The translations under genes were made by a program, and so were the position numbers. 42,357 nucleotides of DNA. It comes from Reticulitermes lucifugus. Its lineage: Eukaryota > Arthropoda > Insecta > Blattodea > Rhinotermitidae. Shown here piece after piece: positions 18,948 through 30,409 of this stretch; position 1 is the stretch's first letter; the number at the start of each line of letters is the position of its first letter. The notes beneath the pieces were generated by a model. It did not search any database and was not told the DNA's origin. It saw only the letters and a program-made list of their open reading frames with translations. The DNA is taken from the NCBI GenBank assembly GCA_026260175.1, contig JAKCWW010000216.1, positions 1,268-43,624 of the forward strand, in the 5' to 3' direction.

Positions 18948-21388
18948 CAGCAGAATAAAATACGAATTACTTATTGCAATTGGGGCCTACCCTCTAGTAG
19001 AGAGAATTCAAAAGAACGAACCTTGAAATTAACTTATATATTTACTCTGAGGCATTCCCTACAAATATATTCTTTTAACGTCCGATAGAAGAGAGCATTT
19101 AAGAGCATCCAATTCTCGCAGATAGCGTGTAATGAAAGCATTTTACGCTTATCCGTAAATTTTTATTTTTCCATCGAAGTCAATCCTGTGTTAATTTAAA
19201 ACGCGTATATATATATATATATATATATGCGGCTTTGTTCTATCTTTTCTCAATTATGAATAAATTAAAAAACAAGGAAATAAATGGCTGCTATTGGGGC
19301 AAAGATTTTAACCTGCAATATCCTAAATATGGAGGAGGGCTGACTACCAATTGGGAGGTTGCGAAACGGATGACTCACTTCACAGAAGTAAGACAAAATA
19401 AACACTTGTGTGGGTGCACATGCGCTTACCGAAATATTGCGAATTCGAAAGAATAAGTTCCCTGACACTTTAATATTCTTACCCCATTGCAATTCCAAAA
19501 ACAAATATCAAAGAACAAAAATAAAATGTGTATGGAGATAAAACCTACAAGGTGTTGATGAAATTCTAGTCAAAGGTGGCCAATCCATTTATATAAGGTT
19601 TACAAAATGCGGTGTTACGTAAGCCTGAAAAAGAAAGAGTAGAAAAAGTGTGATTGAAGATGTAGGCATTTATCTCATTCTTTTCCCCTTCTTTATTGTG
19701 TTGATGAAATCAATTGCGAAAAAATATATCGTATTTTATCTTTTCTGAGTTTCCCTTCTATTCCACGTGTAAGTTCAGATAGAACCTTGACTACTGCAAA
19801 TAGTGTATGTAATATCTTTGGTAGGGAGGCGAGGGGATGAACTAAAATGAGATCTAAGAAGGAATCTCACTCTAACCCACAAAGACAGAATTTTTAGATG
19901 AAAGGGAATAGGGGTCGAAGAAAGAAAGAAAGAAAAAAGATTTCGATAAGTCAATTTTGTTCTCTGGAGGAGAATGGAACCACGAAGTTTTTCCCCGTCT
20001 TTCTCTTACCGGCTCGTTGTCATTGGAATTTGGCACCTTCCATGTAAAAAGTTTTGCTTGTGAAGACGTTAGACACAGAAAGGGCTGCAGAAATATGAGG
20101 CCAATCCCACTACAAAATGTTTTATGCAGTAAGCTCTCCTAGTCTGGTGCCGATCGAAAACAGTCATACTCCCTCTTCCTTCTTTGCTACAAGGAATATG
20201 ATATGGAGTCGTATCTTTCCTTATATGGATACTGCAAACTCATGTGGTAATAGGTACATAATGAACACACTTTGAAACATTTTCCTTTTATGAGTACTAC
20301 CTAAATTTCGAGTTATGTTCATGGGATTTATGTTGAAATAACCTGTATAAATAAATAATGAAATTATTCTATACAAAGGTAGTAAGGAAATCCATCTTCA
20401 ATAAACAGTTAACTTTACACAGTAGACTCCTCCTTGAGAAGCTAGTATTTCCTCATTGAATTAATAAATTCTCTTGTGAATCAGAACCAGAATTTTCATT
20501 AACATATTTACAACACGCAAACACTAACCTGTTCACGCAATCCCAACCCATTTTTTAGATCAGTTTTAATGTTTTATTCCAACTTACATCCAGATTTTCC
20601 AAACATACTTTTTCCTTCAGGTTTTTTCACTAAGACGCTTTATTTCTCTCCTCTCCCCTCTTTGCCACCTGTCACACCTATCTCATTCTCTTTGATTTGA
20701 TTATCTGAAAAATATTTGAAGAGAAACACGTTCAAGACCTTCTTTATTACGTAATGATTACGCATTATGAAAATACATTCATCGGTTTTCGACTTGTAAT
20801 ATACATACAAAAGAAAGGATGGGCGGAGACATTTGACAAGCACTCCGTATGTAGGCAAAGGTGCTTAAAATTATTCTTTCGCCCTGACGTCAAATGTTTT
20901 ATTTATACTGCTTATATAATTCATTTAGAAAAAAAGCAAACTTGTCTTTTGTATCGTGAGTACGATATTTATGCGTTAGGGTGAGACTAAACCTTGTTCT
21001 TGCAAGTTACGGCCCCGCCTTATAAATTCATAATACCAGCACGATTCCTATAACACAATAGGAACACCGTAAATATGAAAAGAGTCTGAAGTGGTTTCCG
21101 GCATTTTTGGCTGAATATCTTCAGAACTAGACTCAGTATTAACAGTTAAACTATAAGACGAATTTAATAGTCAAGGGATAGTCGTGATTTACACATTGAC
21201 AAAATTGAGATAAATGTAGGAGTGATTGTTGTTGTCTTCTGTTATTAGAGTTGAAGTACCCTCATGATGACAGGCAACAGAATCATCTGAAGAGCTATAA
21301 ATGTCTACCAGACTTTACGGCATCACATCACAGTGGACGGTACGCTTCACACTCACAGTTATGAGAATTTCAAATCTGAAACTTACAC
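18948..21388. other. No gene; (TA)n and (GAAA)n runs
   Basis: A (TA)n run of 23 bp lies at 19206-19228 and a GAAA run at 19919-19940. The rest is AT-rich and unrecognised. Frames up to 79 codons occur on both strands but show no domain or repeat similarity. Confidence 0.5.
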
Positions 21389-21433
21389 TTGACTGACTGA
21401 CAGACTGACAGAATGACAGACTGACTGGCTGAC
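21389..21433 (+). repeat. (GACT/GACA)n tetranucleotide repeat
   Basis: Imperfect GACT and GACA units run for about 45 bp. Confidence 0.85.
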
Positions 21434-24400
21434 GTAACACTCGGGAGCAGAATTTAATTTACTTCTCTTCCCTTAGGTCGCTATTTTAGGGATTTTCCCC
21501 ATACATTTTATAATTTTAATTATTTTTCTAATGTAAGAGACATGGTTTCAAAATAAAAAAACATTCAGAAAAAAAGTTACGCTATTCTGTTATGTATCCG
21601 TGTACAACTTAATAAATATCTACTCATCTTTAGGAGGAACCTGCATTTCCCCTACTTCACAGTAGAAAAGGTGCACTAACACTTAAGTAATACAACCCTT
21701 TGTTTTCGCGAAAGTAAAAACACGAAGTCACCTGTGTAGTAAACACCTGTATAACTGAGACTCCCACAGAATAAAGGGCGTTTCAACATCATATTAAAAT
21801 ATAGTAATTTTTTTCAATTCTTCTGTAACATTTAACGCTCTACCTTATATTGACACCAAGACTGAGTCACGTTTCATGGATTTAACACGATTAGTTGCGC
21901 TTGACTAATAATGTGTATGAGTGAGTACACGCTGGTGGAAGGCACGTTCATATACTTCGCAATATACGACTAATTTCATGGAATATGTAGTCCCCATCTT
22001 TTCAGATTTGAATTATACACTTCTATCTTGGACAACTAGTAGTAATATTGCCTTCTCAGTTACTTACAAATTTTAAAACTGTATGGTGAATTTTAGAGTC
22101 TCAGGCAGCTAAACTGAAAAAAATGACTTTCTGAGCAAATACACCAAATTTATGATGCTTTACCACTTTATTGGCAGCATATTTTTTTCATTAGGCCTTA
22201 ACCTTTTACAAAGTGGAAAAATTTAACATCAAAGATGACACAGTCAAAACTTCTTCACAATTACACAAGACAAAGAGCAGAAAGCATGGTGTTCTCAAAT
22301 TATCTAACCTTTCAATTGTGCACACTTTCTTCTCAAATAACGGCAGAGTAAATAAGAGAGAAAAAAATTTTTCAGCATAAGGAAGGCTTGTTGAAACAGA
22401 GAATGATAGAAGAAGCAAATGAGGAGTTCAAACAAACTGAGAGAAATCCAGAACTGAAAACGCAAACACCCCAAGGAAATATGGGAAGAACTTACAAGGG
22501 AAAAGAATATTTAGGAAATATAATATATTTGATAAATAGAACTTTAGATATTCTTCGAAATGGAGAGAAAAGGAATTTGGGAGCTACGTCAATTGACGCA
22601 AATAAACAAACTATCTGTTCTATTAAAGTGGACTAAATTCTTTCTCGATCAGAATTCTAAGAATTTTACGCTGTGTTTGTCCTAAACTTACCAGTTGTCT
22701 TTTTTTATACAAAAATAATAATGTTAGTATCTTTAGCTAATTATGAAAGAAACGGAGGTATCAACCTACGTGTGATTATCTGTTCGCGATACTAATAGAA
22801 GAAAGTAAGAATACGTCTAATGACAGAAAAAAAATCTCATAGAATCGAGAATGGGTGCTTTTGACTCTGTAAGCATATTAGATTCTTCATGAATTATTCA
22901 ATTAAAGCCTTTAAAAACTATCGTGCAATAAGGGTTAGTATGTCAAATTTGATTTTTTAGGCGCGGATGGAAAAAAAACAGATGCCACCAGGAGGCAGTG
23001 CAGTTAACTGCAGGCTATCATTGACAAGTATACAGGAAGCTAAGGGGTTTTCCCATATAAGAATTATAGTTTTATTCTTAAGTCATTAAATAATAGTGGA
23101 TAAATTTCTAAAAATTCACTTCAGCAGTAGGTAGGTAATTGCTTAGTTAAGCCAGTGTTTACCAAGTGAGAATATCCGTAAATTGCCTGGCACTAATGCG
23201 CTAAGTTCAGAATACCGCGGCAATGGAATATACTGACTAAAATATTTTCTGCTTCTTCTAGTGAACAGACTAAATATGATTGTATTGCCTACTGAAAAAT
23301 TGCCGAGACTCAAGGATTGAAGTTTTACAAAGCAGTGTTGCCAAAGCACCCAGTCTTCTGGGATATGACGCAGTGTTTTAGGCGTGTATTTGTAGACAAT
23401 TAGGAAGAGAAAAGGATAAAGCAGTCCAATGACTGGGCCTCACACTCCAGAAAACACGGATGTTCGAAATGCCGGGGTTTAAACATCAAGAAAGTTGTAA
23501 AAGTATTTGTATAAAGCTTGTTATTTTGACGATAAATAATATTATTATTTTTATAAGTTTAAATGTAAGATAAGTTTCCAGATTCGATTGCTGTTCTCGG
23601 ACATTTTGTATCGCAAATAATTTCGAATACCACCCACTATTTTTCGGGAGTAGGGAGATCACACCCCCTCTTGCCAAGGGCTAGGGTATTGCTTCTAATT
23701 GACTGGGCGATTACACGTGATTTAAGTCGAGGGTTCTGATTGGTTGAGACACGAAACTGAAATTTTCCCCCAAAAAGTGGCGCAGAAGTAACCTAGCCTA
23801 TCTGCTGTCAGTCAAAGATAGACAACGTTATAATTCTTACGCAGAGTTAGTGCTGTAACGATGGACAGATCCACAGTCAAAGCCTGTCTATCAAGTGTCC
23901 AAATATAGTACTACGCTCGTACTTTAAATTCCGAACCAGACAGAGTAATATTTAGAGAATAATATAACTGAAAAACACAGTTACATAATGTTTGTCACAG
24001 TTTCAGTCTGAAGGGTCATTTGCTCAATGTTTTTTCTTTGTCGCAGAAGAGTACTGAGCATGCAAGTTTCATTTGGTGTTGGCGCACAATGTTTTATTTT
24101 GTGGAGAGGAAAGTGTATATTGATTGACTACACATTAATTCCAGGGAGAATGTCGTCGATATTTGACAGTCTGTTACTATTCACGCTTTCAGCCGTAAAA
24201 GAATGGTTAGACAGAGCTGAGGTTATATACCTGCATGGGCCACAGCCTAAAGGAAATGCAAGATCGCACGAAAGGGTAGAGTAAAAAATGTTAAAGAGAT
24301 AAAAATGTCTTCATACATAAAATCTATTTTCAGTCACACATTTCCATGTGTAAATTAACATTTCGTTATTAATTTAGTTAGGCATTACATTTTATAAAGA

Positions 24401-25574
24401 TATATTCTGAAGCGAAACAACGTATTTCGTTATGTTTTTCGGCGCGCTACTTATTTGCCTCTACTAGTATATGGCCTGGTTTATGGAGTTATACACTGAA
24501 AAGCCTCTCAACCATTGTGTCGTGATTAAACCTTATGGTACAACATTTTGAACCCATATTTTGCTATACATTTAATATATTAAAAAGTGTGGTAAGAGCA
24601 CGTACTGGGGGGAAAGAAATCCCAGTGTTAAAATTCGATCAAAATCGCATTAAGGAAAAAGGGCGTAAAATAAGTAATCGTTTGATTGAACACGTAGACC
24701 TATACACAGGATGTCGCAGAAGTCACTTTGCATTGGATGTTTAACATATTGCTTCTAGCTTAAAGTGGCTTTTTGGCCACGTGTTTACAAGTGCATTAAT
24801 CAGCGAATAACGCTGCCAAATGGTAGAGAGGCCTGTCTCGTGTTAGGGAATTCTCGCATTAGCAATTTGGTTCGGCGACTGTCCAACTTAACTCAGTTTT
24901 CTGTGGCTTTTCTCGGCTATTGCAGGCATATACAAGTATAGATATGAAGATATGACATTATTTCCTTAATCAATGGCTTTTCACTTTATGACGGGGCAGT
25001 ATGTAAGTAGTGTAAATTTAAAACTTTTTTAAATAAACGACAATTTGTCAATTACGAGAGTTACTTGCGCTTGACAAGCAGTTAGGGCTACAATTTCTCT
25101 GTGACTGGATTTACCCTACTACGAGTGTACCGCTAAATTCGGTTCGAAACTGAAATCATCAAGTAATTACAGCGAACTGAATTATCGACGATTCTGGTCA
25201 CCGAGCAGCTTAATAATGCAATAGCTTCTCATGTTCATTTGTGGCAAATGAAGCTTTGCGAGTAACATTGAAGTTACTGCTCCCGTGTCGCTCTATTTAA
25301 ATAATGAGCCCCGCTTATAATTGATAAGTTCGCCATGTTTCTAAATGTACATCAATCAGTAAACTGCCAAAGTTTTCGGAGACTGAGTCGGTACTTCGAA
25401 AACAGAACATCGCACTATCCTCACGACAATGAAACTACCCACATTAACTATAATAAAGTGATTATGATTGTGGAATCTGCAAGAAAACCACACAATATCC
25501 AAAGTGGTCCGTTTCACCTAATGTGTTTTAACCGATATCCGTAGTTTGGTAGCCTTGATTTTTCCAAAGCGCAA
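21434..25574. other. No recognisable feature
   Basis: Four kilobases of AT-rich DNA without a recognisable gene, RNA or repeat. Frames such as 22388-22636 and 24027-24284 have no family motif. Confidence 0.45.
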
Positions 25575-25811
25575 CTGCCCATGGTGGACCAGGGCCTCCT
25601 CATTATAAAGGCTTCACGATTACACTGAGACACTCCACACTCGGTAGGACTCCTCTGGACGAGTGATCAGTCCGATGCAGAGACCTCTACCTGACAACAC
25701 ACAACACTCAAAGAGAAAGACATCCATGTCTCCGGCGGGATTCAAACCCACAATTCCAGCAAGCGATCGGCCGCAGACCCACGGCTTAGACCGCGCGGTC
25801 ATTGGGATCGG
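25575..25811 (-). mobile_element. tRNA-derived SINE (SINE family 2)
   Basis: On the minus strand the head begins CCGATCCCAATGACCGCGCG and continues GTCTAAGCCGTGGG, like a serine or leucine tRNA. GGGTTTGAATCCC (plus 25737-25749) is a good B-box. The body (GAGACATGGATGTC, TTTCTCTTTGAGTG, GGACTGATCACTCGTCCAGA, GGAGTCCTACCGAGTGTGG) aligns in order with the SINE at 9770-9948. The far end near 25575 (GGAGGCCCTGGTCC) is approximate. The minus-strand frame 25620-25802 is a shadow. Confidence 0.78.
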
Positions 25812-27218
25812 CTCACAGACTTTTTACTTTTGACTAAATTCTATATTTTTACGATTCATTTATTTGAATTTTTAATTAATTGCTAAGTCGCTTACAAACA
25901 CAATTATAAGTTCATTATTTAACGATAAACTGCATGTCTATGTTTGGACCTTAACGAACCATCAGCAGGCTGTATATAACAGCATAAAAAATTAAGTAAA
26001 ATATTTGATATTTATGGTTACGTAATTAATGGACGAACTGACGTACATAGGAACGTGCAGCCTGAAGACGTGGTGTTGAAACGGAGAGAGGATTTTGTAG
26101 GCGGTCAGAAGGATGTGTGGGAGTAGAGAATGGCGGATAAATTGATGGATATATAAAGCGACTGCTAAATGAATGGATGGAGAATGGCCGCTTAAACAAG
26201 TAAATAAATAAATAAATAATTATGAAAAATGTATGGATGATTAAGTATAATAATTGAGTAAATATATAAGTAACGGATGGCCTGATGTAAGCCTGTGCCT
26301 GGATAATTTGATAAGTGCGAATTTGGATGAATGCATGATTAGACGAATAAAGGGGCGTTAATATATAAAACTAAACACGTAATTCAGGAAAATTTCTCTT
26401 ACGGAACTTGCCAGTTTTTAGAATGCGTTCTGTCGCAACGTAATAAATCGACAGAGAGAAAATAAATGCCGAAACGTCTCAACATGTTGAGGACATTGCA
26501 GCATTTAAACAACCGTTTTCAAAGGTCCCGATTTTTAATTTTCAGACTTAAAATATCTGTGTACCTTAACTTACATAGGGGATTACTAATATCAGAAATG
26601 GCGTGTCGATGATTTTTATGTTTTTGACAATGTTGTTAGTGTCTTTTACAATTCCATAAAAGATGGATGAATGAAGTTTGTGCGGGTGCAGTGATGAAGA
26701 TGCTGATGGACTTGACCAAACATATAGGATTGAAAAACTTGAAATTGGCATGATGTCCATGATAATGGCGAAGGTGATGTTTCTGTCACAACTGAGAGGT
26801 AGAGGTGGCTTATAATTCTGTTGTAGTGGTGGTGGAGAAGAAATAAGTAGTCGAGATTTAATGGCCGTAATGGGAATGGTGGATGGCGATTAAGACTGGA
26901 AGGGAAGTTTGAAACGCACTTACCCTTAAATACGATTTTACTTAAAGTAACAAGAGAATGCCTTCTTAATGTATTATCTATGTTAAACTGTTAGTGCGAG
27001 TATGGAGCACTGATGGAAATATGGTGACAGGACAAACAGAAATACTCGGATAAAGCCCGTCTCAGTGTCACTTTTTCTACCATAGACCCTACATATTCGT
27101 ACGTTGTGACTTATATGTAATAATGCTTTGTAGGCTCATACCTCATACTGCGTGTCTTCAAGAGTATCAGTTTTGAATGTAATAAAGTTTAATTTTACTG
27201 CTTAATTCGCCATCATCT
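25812..27218. other. No gene; decayed AATG/GATG and AAAT repeats
   Basis: Between 26110 and 26350 many GATGGAT, AATGGATGG and TAAATAAA words suggest a worn tetranucleotide repeat; (AAAT)n is clean at 26201-26218. The rest is unrecognised. Confidence 0.5.
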
Positions 27219-27490
27219 GAGAATGTGTTGAAAGAATCACTTGGTTCTAAGAAAGAGTAAGAAACTGGTATTCAAAACATTACACAAAGAACTTTATCAT
27301 TCTACTCCCCATAAAATATAATCAGAATAGTGAAATCAGGAGGATGCTAATGGCAGGGAATTTGTCAGTCATTGCGGGTAGAGAAATTCGTACACAGTAT
27401 TAATCGGATAAGAAAGAGGGAAGAGGCCACTTGGAAGACCCAGGCATAGATGGGACAAATTAATAAAAAAGTAAATCTTAAAGAAACAGA
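27219..27490 (+). mobile_element. LINE remnant, C-terminal part of the RT protein (family 1)
   Basis: In broken frames the plus strand reads ENVLKE (27219 on), LGSKKE-stop-ETG, a LHNEELYH-like segment, a YSSP-like segment, NIIRIVKS and RM.MAG. It ends in a clear KRPLGRPRHRWD at 27421-27456. These follow the family 1 order: ENKVLRKIFG, PKRDEVTG, LHNEEL, LYSSP, NIIRIIKSRRMRW, GRPRRRW. Several stops and frameshifts make it inactive. The motif run at 27421 is the best preserved part and anchors the call. Confidence 0.72.
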
Positions 27491-29189
27491 ACTCTTTTTC
27501 TCTGAAAAGGAACCGATGCTGGGCTGTTTCGAAAAACGTAATGAAATTCCGGACTCCAAAAGTGGTAAGGAATTCCTTTATGATTGAAAGATTATTAGCT
27601 TTAATTCAGTTAAGAGCTAATGTGTAACACGCTAGTGTATGTAGTACCTGGCCTGGGAAATTATAAAGGAAACAAAGAAGACACGAAATATAGCAAAGCA
27701 AACGTACATAGGACGAATATAATAACCGGGGAAATAAAATATTATATAAATGAATAATTTTCTGGATCATGACAGGACTACAGTATGTCATAAATGTTAC
27801 GTGCCATTTGCAGACATACGTCCGTTCCATTTAGTTAACTTTAAACTGTCATGACAGACGCACAGATATATGTACACCTGGTCAAGCAGAAAAATAAATT
27901 TGAATTAAATATTTTTGACTGATGAAGTCCTAATAAAAACAAGACGAATATTAACTGTTACCAAGTGTAGAATACTATGGTCGGAAATCAACAATATGTT
28001 ACAATCAGCGCAATCCTATGCATTTAGATTTAAAAGTAAGAAAAATGTTAGTGTTCGAGATCCATATAACTGAAGATTCAAGTCTTCTGGCATAGGACGT
28101 CATGTCGAATGATAAGGATCTGTGCGGATTGAAATACTTGGACCGCACAGACACTGAAGATTAAGTCAACAAGGTTTTCTCAAACGCAAGTATGTACCAG
28201 TCGACACGGCATCACATTTCATAATACTTGGGTCGTCATCAGCACCGCTGTAAGAAATTTAAATCTCGAAAACTTAGGCATAAAATCGTTTATTTTTTAC
28301 AGTCATATTAAATCTGCTTAAAAATATAGAATATAAAGTTGTAGAGAATTTCATTCTACTAGTAGCTACGAATAGCCAATATTCTCGATAAAGGTGCGAA
28401 TAGATATCAGAACAGTGAGATTTTGAGGCTGTTCATTGCAGTAATTTTCATCCTGTAATATATTTCACCAGCAAATTAAAAGCACAATTAAAAAATGAAA
28501 TGTTCATCGATATGCAAATCTGCGTTCACTTTGCAGGCGAATATTCTCTAACACAAATTAGAATCAGTTCCTGGACTATGGGCCCGTACGCCACTGAAAA
28601 CTGCTGACGTCACGAACGTACTTGCTGTGATACCTTGCAGGTCACGTTCCACAAACACAGCCTTCCTGCCGCGTGCTCAGGGGGCCGGGGTTCAATGCCT
28701 TTTGTGTTTGCTCCGACAAAGACAGAAGCTGTCCCATCTCACTCATTATTTTGCTTCCCTTCTTGTGTCATGCATTATTCCCTAGAGCCTGATAATTTCA
28801 CAATTAATTTTAGAACTTGTAGATTTTTTATAGGATTCCCAGTTCGGGGAATCAGCCCATACACACTTAGACATATCCCAGTTCAGCATTTATATCCGGT
28901 GACCCGCGTGTCACTGCCTGCTGTGACTTGTATTTAATTACATTACACGTTATACCTAAAAGCTTATTTTACCACAGCTGGGGAAACAACACTACTTCAC
29001 AGCGAGAAACGCTCTGCTTTTCTTTTAAATCTAGTGACTTAATAATTAGTAGCGTTTTAGCTACAACGTCCTTGTGCGTGCAGGGCCCTCAGGTAGAATT
29101 TCGACACAATAGAATTAATGGGCACTCAAAAGTCCGTTTTTATATTCATTTAATTTGTTGCTTCTTAAGGGGCATTTTTGAGATTTCGT
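27491..29189. other. No recognisable feature
   Basis: AT-rich DNA. A 100-codon plus frame at 28635-28937 shows no family motif. A B-box-like GGGGTTCAATGCC near 28687 has no partner A-box. Confidence 0.4.
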
Positions 29190-29475
29190 GGGAGCCGGGA
29201 TACCGTAATCTTTATAGCGACTACCTACGGGCTTTAATGGTCTCATATTTGAATCCCGGCAGGGGAAAATATTTTTTCTCCTAAACCTTCCAGACAGGCT
29301 CTGGCGCAGACGTTGCCTCCTATGCAAAGAGTACCGAGGTTTTTCCACGGGTACAAAGCGGCCGGGACGAGAAGTTGACCACTCATTTCCATCTAGTGCC
29401 GAGGTTAGCATGAATGGGTTTGCACCTCCATTCCTCCCGTACGCCTTCATGCCGTGGACAGGGAAAACTTTATTT
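29190..29475 (+). mobile_element. tRNA-derived SINE (SINE family 1)
   Basis: The head reads GAGCCGGGATACCGTAATC and TATAGCGACTACCTACGGGC, as in the copies at 2505 and 11690. The A-box (29201 on) is mutated; the B-box region ATTTGAATCCCGG is at 29247-29259. The body has GAGTACCGAGGTTTTTCCAC, GGTACAAAGCGGCCGGGACG, ATCTAGTGCCGAGG and CGCCTTCATGCC, all in family order. The 3' tail is not clear. Frames at 28928-29284 (plus) and 29115-29450 (minus, 111 codons) lie over it and are not genes. Confidence 0.8.
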
Positions 29476-30120
29476 TGGAAAATCAGAATATTATTTTATA
29501 ACGTTGAATGACTGAAAATAGTGAAAAATGAATTAAAGAATATATGGTAGGGAGTTGTCGTGGCCATTTTTAAGTAACATTCCGGTATTTACTTTGACGT
29601 ATCGAGAACATCTTCAGCCAGAATAACCTGTGCTTTCTACAGTCGCAATAATTTCCTTTCAAACACAAGGAAGAGGACAACCACTTTCGCCAGTGAGCTT
29701 ACTCCAAGATATCTAGAGAGTTTATTGGTGCTTACATAGGAGTCTACAGTTACACGGTAGTTAACATAAGCTCTAGTCGTTTTGTACTTTATTGTGTTGA
29801 TATCACATGCATATGTTTTGTACTGACCTAGTGTCAAGCATTAAGGAATTACAGAATTCTACTGAAAATAAGTGCAAAATATCTCAAGTTTAGTCTCATT
29901 ATGAATATAGACTGACGGAAAACACATTTGTGTGCGTGTGGGGTTTATGGTGTTGGTACAAGGAAAAGAAATATAAACAATCTTTATCAAAAGACAGAAT
30001 TAAGTACTTTGAATGCTACATAATTCAATAGAGGTTTATTTTGAAATACAAAATACGGTACGAGAGGAGATTTTCTGATTTTGTACTAGCTATTGGCGAG
30101 TCTGTTCTTAGAGAGACAAA
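29476..30120. other. No recognisable feature
   Basis: AT-rich DNA; nothing identified. Confidence 0.4.
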
Positions 30121-30409
30121 TCACTACAGACAGCACCTTAGGGGTAGTGTGTAAAGTTCTCCTATAATAATACAAACAGCTCTAAGAGCGCTCAGAATAA
30201 GGGCGCAGCTATTTTACCCAGCCTGAACCAACAGAGGCAAACACTAAAGACAGCACCTCAGGGATAACGTAGAATGTTTTCTTATAATAGTTTAAGCACC
30301 TCTGAGAATGCTGAGAGCAAGGGCGCATTTATTACAGAGGAGCTGAACCTCCAGCCGACTAAGCACTACACAGACTAACTTAAGGCCTGTATAGAAAATG
30401 TTCTTACAT
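30121..30409 (+). repeat. Tandem array, 120-bp period
   Basis: Units 30121-30240 and 30241-30360 align without gaps at roughly 68%, with well-kept blocks CAGCACCT, GAGAGCG or GAGAATG and AAGGGCGCA. A third, partial unit follows to about 30409 (CACTACACAGAC, then AAAATGTTCTTA). No coding, tRNA-like or terminal-repeat signal was found. It may be a satellite fragment or the internal repeat of a transposon. Confidence 0.75.

Noticed and set aside
28635..28937. 100-codon plus-strand frame containing a B-box-like GGGGTTCAATGCC
   Set aside because: No family motif and no A-box partner, so called neither gene nor SINE.
29115..29450. 111-codon minus-strand frame
   Set aside because: It lies over the SINE at 29190-29475 and is read antisense to it.
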